NCBI GenBank assembly: GCA_024707365.1
Contig: JANPZV010000008.1
Span: 1-64,000 of the forward strand
From: Terricaulis sp.
Lineage (GTDB): Bacteria > Pseudomonadota > Alphaproteobacteria > Caulobacterales > Aquidulcibacteraceae
Direction of reading: 5' to 3'
Length of the DNA: 64,000 bases
The notes below the pieces were generated by a model. The model ran no database searches. It saw nothing but the letters and a program-made list of their open reading frames with translations, and was not told where the DNA came from. Shown here piece after piece: positions 26,114-34,267 of this stretch; the stretch's first letter is position 1; every line of letters starts with the position of its first letter. A program made the position numbers and the translations under genes.

Positions 26114-27055
26114 GTGACAAAGCGCATCACCATCAGCGAAGTCGGCCCGCGCGACGGCCTGCAAAGCATCGCTCACATCCTCACGCTCGAGCAGAAACTC
26201 GCCTGGATCGAGGCCGAAGCCGCCGCCGGCGTCACCGAGATCGAGGTCGGCTCTTTTGTTCCGGCCAAGGTGCTGCCGCAGCTGGCCGATACCGGCGAGG
26301 TCGTCAGGCGCTCACGCGAGATTCCGGGGCTTACCGTCGCCGTGCTCGTGCCCAACGCCAAGGGCGCCGCCGCCGCGCTCGAAGCTGGCGCGCACAAGCT
26401 CACCATCCCGCTCTCGGTCAGCGAAACCCACAGCCTGCGCAATGTGCGCCGCACGCACGCGCAGATGATCGAAGAGGCGCGCCAGATCAGCGCGATGATC
26501 GCTGAATTGCCGCAAGAGCAGCGCCCGCACTTTGAAGGCTCGCTCTCTACAGTGTTTGGCTGCACGCTCGAAGGCGCGATCCCCGATGCGCAGATCGCGC
26601 GCCTGGCTGAGCAATTGCGCGATGCCGGCTGCCATGAAATCGGCCTCTCCGATACGACCGGCTACGCCAATCCGGCGCAAGTGCGCCATCTCATCCGCCT
26701 CGTGCGCGGCGTTGTCGGCAAGGAGGCCGTCACCGGCTTGCATTTGCACAACACGCGCGGGCTTGGCCTCGCCAACGTGCTCGCCGGCCTTGAGGAAGAC
26801 ATCACCACGTTCGACAGCTCGCTCGGCGGGCTGGGCGGCTGCCCGTTCGCGCCGGGCGCCAGCGGCAATATCGTCACCGAAGATCTGGTGTTCATGCTCG
26901 AAGCCATGGGCATCGATACCGGGATCGATTTTGAAGGCCTCATGAAAGCGCGCGCGATCCTCCGCGAAGCCCTCAACCCCGAAGAGCCGCTCTACGGCTT
27001 CGCGCCCGAAGCCGGCTTGCCGCTCGGTTTCGCGTATGCGGAGGCGCGGGTTTGA
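26114..27055 (+). CDS. HMG-CoA lyase-family acyl-CoA lyase
   Basis: A 313-residue TIM-barrel enzyme with the family opening ISEVGPRDGLQ, the metal ligand motif GLHLHNTRGLGLAN, and the C-terminal catalytic loop GGLGGCPFAPGASGNIVTEDLVFML carrying the family Cys. Members cleave 3-hydroxy-3-methylglutaryl-CoA; relatives cleave citramalyl-CoA or related thioesters. Beside a CoA-transferase and a LeuCD-type hydratase, a substituted malyl-CoA lyase is plausible. The GTG start lacks a good ribosome site. An ATG at 26100 encodes MSKTK and is out of frame by one base, so a deleted G would give MSKTKVTKRITISEVG as the true N-terminus. Confidence 0.82.
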   Translation: MTKRITISEVGPRDGLQSIAHILTLEQKLAWIEAEAAAGVTEIEVGSFVPAKVLPQLADTGEVVRRSREIPGLTVAVLVPNAKGAAAALEAGAHKLTIPLSVSETHSLRNVRRTHAQMIEEARQISAMIAELPQEQRPHFEGSLSTVFGCTLEGAIPDAQIARLAEQLRDAGCHEIGLSDTTGYANPAQVRHLIRLVRGVVGKEAVTGLHLHNTRGLGLANVLAGLEEDITTFDSSLGGLGGCPFAPGASGNIVTEDLVFMLEAMGIDTGIDFEGLMKARAILREALNPEEPLYGFAPEAGLPLGFAYAEARV

Positions 27056-27071
27056 GCGCTTTCAGAGTGCG

Positions 27072-27147
27072 TGGTGGGCCCGGTAGGACTCGAACCTACA
27101 ACCAGACCGTTATGAGCGGCCGGCTCTAACCATTGAGCTACAGGCCC
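27072..27147 (-). tRNA. tRNA-Ile(CAU), lysidine type
   Basis: The minus strand folds as a complete cloverleaf. The acceptor GGGCCTG pairs with CGGGCCC (one G-U), D arm GCTCAATGGTTAGAGC, anticodon loop CTCATAA with anticodon CAU, T arm GTAGGTTCGAGTCCTAC, then discriminator A and an encoded CCA. The CTCATAA loop and acceptor resemble tRNA-Ile2, whose C34 is changed to lysidine by TilS, more than elongator or initiator Met. Its 3' end points toward the catabolic cluster. Confidence 0.9.
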
Positions 27148-27187
27148 CTAAAGGGGTGCACGCATGTGCGGGGCGCGGGCGCTGCCG

Positions 27188-29113
27188 TCAAGCCTCGCCG
27201 CGCGCGTAGCCGACGATGGCCGCGCGCACGAAGTCATCGAAATTGATCGAATCCAGCGTTGGCGGGTGCGGCGCCCAGGGCGGCCCGTCCAGCATTTGCA
27301 CGGTGATTTCCGGGCGCTTGGCGCTTTTGCGGCGCCTCAGCGCATGCTCGGCCTCCTTAGCCACCCATTCCGATTGCGCCGCGGCCTTGGACCAGCACAG
27401 ATGAAAGAGATCGGCTTTTTCGATCTCGCGCTTGAGGCGCGGGCTCCATTCCTCGCCGCTTTTGAGGCCGGTGCGATCCCAGAAATGCGTCACGCCCGCC
27501 ATCTGATACGCGGTGGCGATGGCGGAAACGGTTTCGCGGTCCACGCTGGAATAGGAAAGAAACACGCGCTTGTGCCGCTTGAGCCGCACCTCGCCCGGCT
27601 TGGATTCTTTGGCCGCGCCCGTAATCGGCCGCGTGAACGCGATCACCCCGATCTGCGCATCGTCCACGAACACGCGCGCAAGAAACACCGCTTGCTTGGC
27701 GTCGTCCGCCGCTTCCACCGGGAAGGCGAAATCAATCGGCTCGCCCATCCATGCGCGCCGCTGCACCGCGCCTTCGCAAGCCGCGCCATGTGTTTCGAGC
27801 GCGATGCCGACATGCGCGCCAAGCGCGATGTCGCCGATGGAAATGCCTTGCGGCGCGGGGCGCGCGTTCGGATCGATTTGCTTGGCCGTTTTGATCACGG
27901 CTTTGAGCTGGCTCGGCTGGTGAATGACGACGCGCACCAATTCAGGCGTGGCGCGGCGCAGCTTTTTCGGCGCGAAGGCGGTGGCGTCAGCCGGCGCGCT
28001 GGGGCGCGGCGGCGCGCCGCGCGCCTGGCGGCGCGCGACCGCATCGCCTTGCGGCGCGATCGGCTCGAACTCGGCGGCCTCATGCGGAGAGTCTTGCGCC
28101 GGTTCAGGCGCTGCTGCTTCTGGTGCGGGCGCGGGTACGGGCTCTGGCGGGGCCTCGGCCGCCAAGTCGTCCGGCGCGGGCTCGGCCTCAACTTTGCGCC
28201 GGATCATCGCATGGCTGCGCGGTTCGGGCGCCTCAGGCGCGGCGGCGGACATCTCTGGTTCAGGTGGAGAGCCGGCCTCTACGCTCGGCGCGGGCGCCAT
28301 GCTTTCGGCTGGCGCGGGCGCCGCCTCCGCGGCTGGGCTGTCGCCGCCGCGCATATAAGAGGGGATGTCTAATGCGCCGTTGTCAGTTGGCGCGGGCGGC
28401 GTGGCTTCGTCCGCTGGCGCGCTGTTTTCAAAGTGCGCGTCGTCTGCTTCGGGTTGCGGCGGCGCCGGGTCGGGCTTGGCGACGCGGCGCATGAAATCCT
28501 CGATCGATTCCGCAGGCGCGCTCGGTTGCGGTTCCGGCGCAGGTTCCGGCTCCGGCGCGCTGGCTTGCGGCGCGGGCGCGCTGGGGCGGATGGGATCCGG
28601 CTTGGCCACGCTTTGCAGGAAATCGTCGAGCGATTGCGCCGGCTGTTGCGGCGCTGGCGGCGGTGTGGAGGCAGGCGGCGCCGGCGCGGGCGGCGGAACC
28701 GGCTCCTTCTCCCGCACGGCGCGGATCAGATCATCGAGCGGGCCGGGCGCTGCGGGCGGCGGCGTCTCGGCCGGGCGGCGGCGGCCGGCGCGGTCGCGCG
28801 CCTCGTCAAACGGCATCGCCGGCCAGTGGGCGGGAAGAAACGCAAACGGCGTGTGCGCGCCGCGATCGATCAGGATCAGTTGCGGCCCTGGCAAGCGCCC
28901 GCTCAGCAGCCGCAGCAGCGCGACATAATTGGCGTCAGCCCCGGCCTGGCTGCTCAGCAGAATGCCGACATTGGCCGCCGCCGCCAGCGCATCGCCCAGC
29001 ACGCGGGCGTCCGTGACCGTCGCGGCGTCGATCACGTCGAGCCCAAAGCCGGTGCTGATTTCGTGCGCGGCGGCCAAATCGGCCCGGGCCGCCAGCAAAT
29101 AGCCGTTGGACAA
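27188..29113 (-). CDS. Large TIR-domain protein with Pro/Ala-rich linker
   Basis: A 641-residue protein. Residues 1-105 form an alpha/beta domain (GYLLAARADLAAAHEIS to QLILIDRG) of unknown type. Residues ~106-385 are a Pro/Ala/Glu-rich linker with three spaced helical motifs: LDDLIRAVREKEP (126), LDDFLQSVAKPDP (162) and IEDFMRRVAKPDP (204). Residues ~386-512 form a beta-rich domain (LVRVVIHQPSQLKAVIKTAKQ onward). Residues 514-641 are a TIR domain: FLSYSSVDRE, HFWDRTGLKSGEEWS, and W-x3-E in SEWVAKE, whose Glu587 fits the catalytic position of NAD-cleaving TIR domains. It has no signal peptide or membrane segment. Bacterial TIR proteins act in immunity or signalling; no partner sensor gene is adjacent. 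Confidence 0.72.
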   Translation of the reverse strand: MSNGYLLAARADLAAAHEISTGFGLDVIDAATVTDARVLGDALAAAANVGILLSSQAGADANYVALLRLLSGRLPGPQLILIDRGAHTPFAFLPAHWPAMPFDEARDRAGRRRPAETPPPAAPGPLDDLIRAVREKEPVPPPAPAPPASTPPPAPQQPAQSLDDFLQSVAKPDPIRPSAPAPQASAPEPEPAPEPQPSAPAESIEDFMRRVAKPDPAPPQPEADDAHFENSAPADEATPPAPTDNGALDIPSYMRGGDSPAAEAAPAPAESMAPAPSVEAGSPPEPEMSAAAPEAPEPRSHAMIRRKVEAEPAPDDLAAEAPPEPVPAPAPEAAAPEPAQDSPHEAAEFEPIAPQGDAVARRQARGAPPRPSAPADATAFAPKKLRRATPELVRVVIHQPSQLKAVIKTAKQIDPNARPAPQGISIGDIALGAHVGIALETHGAACEGAVQRRAWMGEPIDFAFPVEAADDAKQAVFLARVFVDDAQIGVIAFTRPITGAAKESKPGEVRLKRHKRVFLSYSSVDRETVSAIATAYQMAGVTHFWDRTGLKSGEEWSPRLKREIEKADLFHLCWSKAAAQSEWVAKEAEHALRRRKSAKRPEITVQMLDGPPWAPHPPTLDSINFDDFVRAAIVGYARGEA

Positions 29114-29231
29114 TCAAACGCCTCCGTTCGTGGCTCAGGGTGTAAGCGGGGCTCTGGGAGAAGCAAGGCTTTACCACGCTTTCGCTTGGCGCGGGATTTT
29201 CCTATGCTCGGGAGGGGCAAAGGGAGGCGTC

Positions 29232-29523
29232 ATGCGCCAGATCATCATCATGCTTGGCGCGGCTTTTTTGCTAGGGGCCTGCCAGACCCCGTGCCCCGCG
29301 CCGCAGGCCGAGGCCCAGAACGGCGCGCTTCGCCTGCGCGGATGGCTCAACCCTGACGGTGACGTTCACCCGCGTGCCCGATGAGGCGCGCGTGGAGGAA
29401 GAGGGCTATACCGCGCTGGTGCTTCCGGCGCGCATTGTTGGCTCGGGCTATCGTTACACGGCGGGCGAAGCCGAATTGCGCGGGCGGGCCGAGGAGATCA
29501 CCTGGGCCCGCCCTGGGGCCTGA
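29232..29523 (+). CDS. MliC-like lysozyme inhibitor lipoprotein (frameshifted)
   Basis: The start MRQIIIMLGAAFLLGAC is a lipoprotein signal with lipobox LGAC. A one-base shift near 29320 joins this to FACADGSTLTVTFTRVPDEARVEEEGYTALVLPARIVGSGYRYTAGEAELRGRAEEITW. The CADG start, the aromatic/acidic core and the final RGRAEEITW stretch fit the MliC/PliC fold of periplasmic inhibitors of c-type lysozyme. The restored protein is about 95 residues, the normal MliC size. The initial frame alone would stop at 29384. It lies divergently from the TIR gene. Confidence 0.6.
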
Positions 29524-29554
29524 GACGGCGTGCCGGCAGACGCCTTAGGCCAAG

Positions 29555-30055
29555 CTAGCGTCGCGCTTTGGCGCGTTTCATCAGTGCATCCTTGCGTGCT
29601 TGCATCTTCTGGCCGAGCTCTTCGAGATCGAGCCCGGCGCGCCGGGCTTTGCTGAAAATGCCGCCCATTTGCTCTTCCTCTTTGACGTGATGCTGGATCA
29701 TCTCGCCCAGCACTTTGACCTTGGCGTCCCAGTGCTCATCGCCTGGCTTGCCGGCTTCGATTTCGGCGATCAGCTTCTTGGCGGCGCCATGCTCCACCAC
29801 GGCCTCGTCCATCAGATCGTCTTCCACGCCAGCTTCACGGCAGGCGGGGTAGAAGATTTCTTCTTCGATCTTGGTGTGGATGGTCAGCGCCGTGCAGATT
29901 TGACGCGCGAGCTTTTGTTTGCGCGGCCCGTTTGACGTCTCCTCGAACGCGTCAGACCAATCTTCCACCTCGCGGTGATCGTTCTTCAGCAGCCGGATCG
30001 CGTTCGGCGCAGGCTTGGCTCTGGCGGCTGTGTGGATTTCCGCGGCGGCGGGCAT
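29555..30055 (-). CDS. Hemerythrin HHE domain protein
   Basis: A 166-residue four-helix bundle with the hemerythrin-like metal ligands: DHREVE in helix 1, HTKIEEEIFYPAC in helix 2, VEHGAAKKLI in helix 3 and HHVKEEEQ in helix 4. Such proteins hold a diiron centre and bind O2, NO or sense iron; cytosolic members are often linked to oxidative or nitrosative stress. A Lys/Arg-rich C-terminal tail follows. It is a single-gene unit, between the MliC-like gene and EttA; no regulator is adjacent. Confidence 0.85.
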   Translation of the reverse strand: MPAAAEIHTAARAKPAPNAIRLLKNDHREVEDWSDAFEETSNGPRKQKLARQICTALTIHTKIEEEIFYPACREAGVEDDLMDEAVVEHGAAKKLIAEIEAGKPGDEHWDAKVKVLGEMIQHHVKEEEQMGGIFSKARRAGLDLEELGQKMQARKDALMKRAKARR

Positions 30056-30194
30056 GGGCGTTTCCTCCTGATGTGGAGAACAACGCCGGCGCCTGCTGGT
30101 TCCAGCGCCTGAGCCCAGCGGAGCCGGCCGGCTCGACGCGGGCCCCGCGCATGGCTATATCCGCGCTTCGCTTTTCCTAGAGGATCGGAACACC

Positions 30195-31866
30195 ATGGCG
30201 CAGCAGCCGGCGCAGTACATTTTTGCCATGCAGGGCCTCACCAAGGCCTATCCGGGCGGCAAGAAGGTGTTTGAGAACATCTGGCTGAGCTTCTTCCCGG
30301 ACGCCAAGATCGGCGTTGTCGGCGTCAACGGCTCGGGCAAATCCACGCTGCTCAAGATCATGGCGGGGCTCGACAAGGATTTTACCGGCGAAGCCAAGCC
30401 GATGGCCGGCACCAAGATGGGCTATCTGGAGCAGGAGCCGCAGCTCGATCCGGCGCTGAACGTGCGCGAGAATGTCGAGAGCTGGTGCGAGGAAAAAAGC
30501 TCGTCACGCGCTTCAATGAAGTCTCGATGGAGGTGGGTGAAAACTACACCGACGAGCTGATGGAAGAAATGACGGCGCTGCAGGAGAAGATCGATGCAGC
30601 GGATGCCTGGGATATCGACAGCAAAATCGAAATGGCGATGGATGCGCTGCGCTGCCCGCCCGATGATTGGGCTGTCGATAAGCTTTCAGGCGGGGAGCGC
30701 CGCCGCGTGGCGCTGTGCCGGCTGCTGCTGGCCAAGCCCGACATGCTGCTGCTGGATGAGCCCACCAACCACCTTGACGCCGAAAGCGTCGCCTGGCTGC
30801 AGCATCACCTTGAGCAATTTCCCGGCTGCGTGATCCTCGTCACCCCACGATCGCTATTTCCTCGATCAAGTGACGAAATGGACGCTCGAGCTCGATCGCG
30901 GCAAGGGCAATCCCTACGAGGGCAATTATTCGGCCTGGCTTGAAGCCAAGGCCAAGCGCGCCGAGCAGGAAGCTTCCGAAAGCGCGGAGCGTAAAAAGGC
31001 GTTGGCGCGTGAACTCGAATGGGTGCGCCAGTCTCCGAAGGCGCGCCAGGCCAAATCCAAGGCGCGTCTTGCGCGCTATGATGAGATGGCCGCCGAGGCC
31101 GAGCGCGAGAAGCAAACCTTCGCCACCATCCAAATCCCGCCCGGCCCGCGCCTGGGGCAGAACGTGATCGCGTTCGATGGGCTAAAGAAGGGCTTTGCCG
31201 AAAAGCTGCTGATCGATGGGCTTTCGTTCAAATTGCCGCCGGGCGGCATCGTGGGCGTGATCGGCCCGAACGGGGCGGGCAAATCCACGCTCTTCCGCAT
31301 GATCACCGGCCAGGAAAAGCCCGATGACGGCGCGATCACGATCGGGGAGAGCGTGAAGCTCGGCTATGTCGATCAATCGCGCGATGCGCTGGATGATAAG
31401 AAAACCATCTGGGAAGAAATTTCCGGCGGGCTCGATATTATCAATGTCGGCGGCCGCGAGGTGCCCTCGCGCGCTTACGTATCGAGCTTCAATTTCAAGG
31501 GCGCCGATCAGCAGAAAAAGCTGGGCCAGCTTTCGGGCGGTGAGCGCAATCGCGTGCACCTCGCCAAAACCCTGCTCACCGGCGCCAACGTGCTGCTGCT
31601 TGACGAGCCGACCAACGATCTTGACGTCGAAACGCTGCAATCGCTGGAGGCGGCGCTGGAAGATTTCGCCGGCTGCGCTGTCGTCATCAGCCACGATCGC
31701 TGGTTCTTGAACCGCCTCGCCACGCACATCCTCGCCTTTGAAGGCGATAGCCATGTTGAATGGTTTGAAGGCGATTTCGATAGCTACGAAGAAGATAAAA
31801 AAGCGCCGCCTCGGCGTCACCGAGCTGATCCCGAGCCGGATCAAGTTCCAAAAGTTCGGGCGCTAG
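30195..31866 (+). CDS. ettA: Energy-dependent translational throttle protein EttA, ABC-F family (three frameshifts)
   Basis: A tandem ABC ATPase: first Walker [13 protein letters not shown], signature [12 protein letters not shown] and Walker [13 protein letters not shown]; linker rich in Lys/Glu; second Walker [13 protein letters not shown], signature [13 protein letters not shown] and [11 protein letters not shown]. Opening [23 protein letters not shown] is typical of EttA. The frame breaks at three homopolymers: A run 30493-30498 (one A missing: [11 protein letters not shown]), C run 30843-30846 (one C extra: [11 protein letters not shown]), and A run 31797-31802 (one A extra: [24 protein letters not shown], stop 31864). 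All three corrections give perfect family sequence, so the gene is probably intact. EttA acts at the ribosomal E site and gates the first elongation step by ATP/ADP ratio. Confidence 0.92.
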
Positions 31867-31895
31867 CAGGAGGCGCGCCCGTTGCGCGCAAAGCC

Positions 31896-31925
31896 AAAGG
31901 GCGGTCGCTTTCGCGGCCGCCCTTT
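31896..31925. terminator. Hairpin terminator between convergent ettA and TonB-like gene
   Basis: AAAGGGCGG and CCGCCCTTT form a 9-bp stem around a 12-base loop, 30 bases after the ettA stop and ahead of the convergent stop at 31949. Confidence 0.55.
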
Positions 31926-31948
31926 GTCAGTTGAATCATTGCGCTGGA

Positions 31949-32689
31949 TCAGCGCGCCGCGAAGCGGCGGCCGCGATCTTCGTCCGCGATCTGGAAAACC
32001 ACGCGCAGATTGAGCGGCGTGCCTTCGGCGCTTTGCCCGTTGGCGAGCGTATCGGCATGGCGGAACGTGCGCGCAACGCGCAGCGCGGCGTTGCCGAAGC
32101 CGCCGGGGCTGGCTTCAACCTGTTCGCAATTGAGCGCGCCGCGCGCCTGCACCACGCAGGCCAAACGCGCTTCGCCTTCTTGGCCGCGCTCCAGCGCGCG
32201 TTCGGGATACATAGCCGAAAGGCGGCGAGGGCTCGGTGTCGAGGCCCAGACCGGGCGGCGCGCGGTGACGACGATCTCATCATCATTGGCGTTGGTTGTG
32301 GCGCTCGCGGGCGTGATGCCGATCGTGGCCTCAGGGACCGGCTCGGTGCGCTGTGGCGCGGCGCGGCGCGTGGGCGCGGCGGGCGTTGCGGCGGCAGGCT
32401 CGGCCTGCGGGCTGTCGAGCGCGGCGAGATCCTGATTGCGCGTTTCTTCGGCTGGCGAGACTTCGCTCAGGCCGTATGAATCCGCCGGCGTGTTGAATGC
32501 GCTTTCGGTTTGCTCTTGCGGCTGCGAGAAATTCTGCACCACGGCGTATCCGCCGCCGATGAGCACGATGGCGGCGGCTGCGCCCAGCAGCCATTTGCCG
32601 CCGCCGCCAGTTTCGCCGCCAGTTTCCTTGTCGCGCGGCGCAGGCTTTGGCGCCGGCTTCGGCGCGCTGGTGTTCGGATTCTCGCTCAC
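31949..32689 (-). CDS. TonB C-terminal-domain energy transducer-like protein
   Basis: GTG at 32689 follows AAGGAG by 6 bases and gives MSENPNTSAPKPAPKPAPRD. A short Pro/Lys-rich cytoplasmic part precedes one membrane helix near residues 33-50 (KWLLGAAAAIVLIGGGYAVV). A long disordered periplasmic stretch and a TonB_C domain follow (MYPERALERGQEGEARLACVVQARGALN, TFRHADTLANGQ, LRVVFQ). Residues around 165 read DDEIVVTARRPVW, the same short signature that opens TonB-dependent receptors in this genome. No exbB/exbD are beside it. It may couple inner membrane energy to receptors such as those at 17333 and 63051, or be a TonB-like protein of other use. Confidence 0.7.
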   Translation of the reverse strand: MSENPNTSAPKPAPKPAPRDKETGGETGGGGKWLLGAAAAIVLIGGGYAVVQNFSQPQEQTESAFNTPADSYGLSEVSPAEETRNQDLAALDSPQAEPAAATPAAPTRRAAPQRTEPVPEATIGITPASATTNANDDEIVVTARRPVWASTPSPRRLSAMYPERALERGQEGEARLACVVQARGALNCEQVEASPGGFGNAALRVARTFRHADTLANGQSAEGTPLNLRVVFQIADEDRGRRFAAR

Positions 32690-32751
32690 GTTCGTCTCCT
32701 TGCATAACCCGCAACCGCGCAACGCGCGGCGGCGGGGCAAGGTTCCGCGCT

Positions 32752-33249
32752 CTAATGGATAAGGCCGAGCAAAAGCCCGTAATTTTCGTCCATCAAGCCG
32801 TTGCGGCGTGCGCGCTCCACCGCATCGCGCCCTTCGGCGGCGATGGCGGGTGCCCATCCAGCCAGTGCGTTGCAGCGCGCGTCTGCGGGCGCCGGCCGGC
32901 GCTCGCCAATGAGGCTGACAAGCGTGATGATGTAGCGCGCGACGCCATCGCGCACCTCGCGCTCGCCGCCACGGCTGGCGGCGGCGTTCATCGCGCCAAG
33001 CTCAAGCGCGCCGACAAGCCCGGCATTGACCACATCGCGCATCGGCAGCCGGCACGCCACGCTATCGCCCAGCGCGTGCGACCAGGCGTCCGTCGCCCGA
33101 TCCACCTGCGCTTGGCTTGGCTGGCCGGCGAGCAGGCTTGCCCACGCGCCCCGGCTCGCGGCGTCGGCATAGCGCAGCGAAGGGCCGGCATGCGGATTGG
33201 TGGCGCACGCAGTCAGTACAAAAAGCGCGATCAGCAGGGCGCGGCGCAT
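32752..33249 (-). CDS. Uncharacterised lipoprotein
   Basis: ATG at 33249 follows a perfect AAGGAGG by 6 bases. The signal MRRALLIALFVLTAC ends in a lipobox (LTAC), so the mature 151-residue protein is membrane-anchored. It is helical, with cysteines in VACRLP and DARCNAL. No family recognised. It lies between the TonB-like gene and an alpha/beta hydrolase, all leftward, and could be cotranscribed with either. Confidence 0.75.
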   Translation of the reverse strand: MRRALLIALFVLTACATNPHAGPSLRYADAASRGAWASLLAGQPSQAQVDRATDAWSHALGDSVACRLPMRDVVNAGLVGALELGAMNAAASRGGEREVRDGVARYIITLVSLIGERRPAPADARCNALAGWAPAIAAEGRDAVERARRNGLMDENYGLLLGLIH

Positions 33250-33272
33250 GAAACCTCCTTGAGCGGAAGGGC

Positions 33273-34097
33273 TCACACTCGCTCCAGGCGTACGGCAAGC
33301 CAAGCCAAAATCTCATCGCGCACCTCGTCGCGGATAAGATCGTTGAGCAATTCGTGCCGGCCTTCGGGGTAGAGGCGCAATGTTTTGTCGCCGGCGATAA
33401 TGGTGTTGATGAAGCGCTTAGAGCCTTCAGGGTCGGTGGCGCGATCCTGCTCGCCATGCAGCGCCAGAACGGGCGTGATCCATTGCGGGTAGCGCGCCCA
33501 GGCCGCTTGCGAAACGCTAATCGCGGTTGCGCCGGTTTTGGCCGGCACGCGCGAATCGCTGATCATCGGATCGTTGCGATAAGCCTCGACCTCCTCAGCG
33601 ATGCGCGAAAGCCCTTCGGCCTCAAGCGGCGGCGCAAGCCGCGCTTCGGGCGCCAGCGCGCCGGCGAGGCCGGCGATGGCGCGCAAATGCCAGGGTGCGC
33701 TTATCAGCAAGGCGGGCGCGCTCAGCACCACGCCGGCCACGCCGTCTCCATCCTCGGCGACGCTGGCCGCCGCGATGAGCCCGCCGAGCGAATGGCCAAA
33801 GAGATAAAGCGGCTTGCCCGTGCCGGCCAATTGCGCGCGCGCGGCGCGATGATCGGCGACCGCCGCATGCAGATCAGCCACCCCGCGCGCGCCGGGGGAG
33901 CGGCCGTGGCCGCGGAGATCAAACGCGAAAACGTCAAAGCCCAGATCGCGGAGGCGCGGGATGAGGCGGTTATAGCGCGTCACATAGCGTTCGGCATATT
34001 CGGCAAAGCCATGCGTCAGCAAAATAGAGCCGCGCGCGGGTGTGGCGCGCCACGCGTAGCCGCTCAGGCCGCGGCCAAAGTTCCAGACTTCCTGCAT
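33273..34097 (-). CDS. Alpha/beta hydrolase, monoacylglycerol lipase-like
   Basis: A 274-residue alpha/beta hydrolase. ILLTHGFAEYAERY forms the oxyanion hole region, FDLRGHGRSPG follows, the nucleophile Ser is in FGHSLGGLIA, the Asp in LHGEQDRATD and the His in GRHELLND. This is the pattern of serine aminopeptidase S33/monoacylglycerol lipases (lysophospholipase PldB type). ATG at 34097 (MQEVWNFG) is preferred to the longer frame at 34130. It precedes the lipoprotein gene by 23 bases. Likely role is cleavage of glycerolipid or other small esters. Confidence 0.82.
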   Translation of the reverse strand: MQEVWNFGRGLSGYAWRATPARGSILLTHGFAEYAERYVTRYNRLIPRLRDLGFDVFAFDLRGHGRSPGARGVADLHAAVADHRAARAQLAGTGKPLYLFGHSLGGLIAAASVAEDGDGVAGVVLSAPALLISAPWHLRAIAGLAGALAPEARLAPPLEAEGLSRIAEEVEAYRNDPMISDSRVPAKTGATAISVSQAAWARYPQWITPVLALHGEQDRATDPEGSKRFINTIIAGDKTLRLYPEGRHELLNDLIRDEVRDEILAWLAVRLERV

Positions 34098-34267
34098 GAA
34101 TCGGCGCCCCCGCTCGTTCCGGGCGAACATGGATCAAGTTTTAAACGCGGCGCAAGCGGCGTTCGTTGCATGACCAGTGTGCATAGCCGGCAAATCAGTT
34201 CATGCTGCATCTCCGTTGACGTCGTTGCGCGTCCGATGCGCGCGCGCCGTAAAGCGGGAGACGGCCG

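Noticed and set aside
27072..27147. tRNA-Met instead of tRNA-Ile(CAU)
   Set aside because: The anticodon is CAU in both, but the anticodon loop CTCATAA and acceptor sequence resemble tRNA-Ile2. Initiator features (three G-C pairs below the loop) are absent.
30195..31866. EttA as a pseudogene
   Set aside because: All three breaks are single-base changes in homopolymers and correction yields perfect family sequence, so an indel artefact is more likely than decay.
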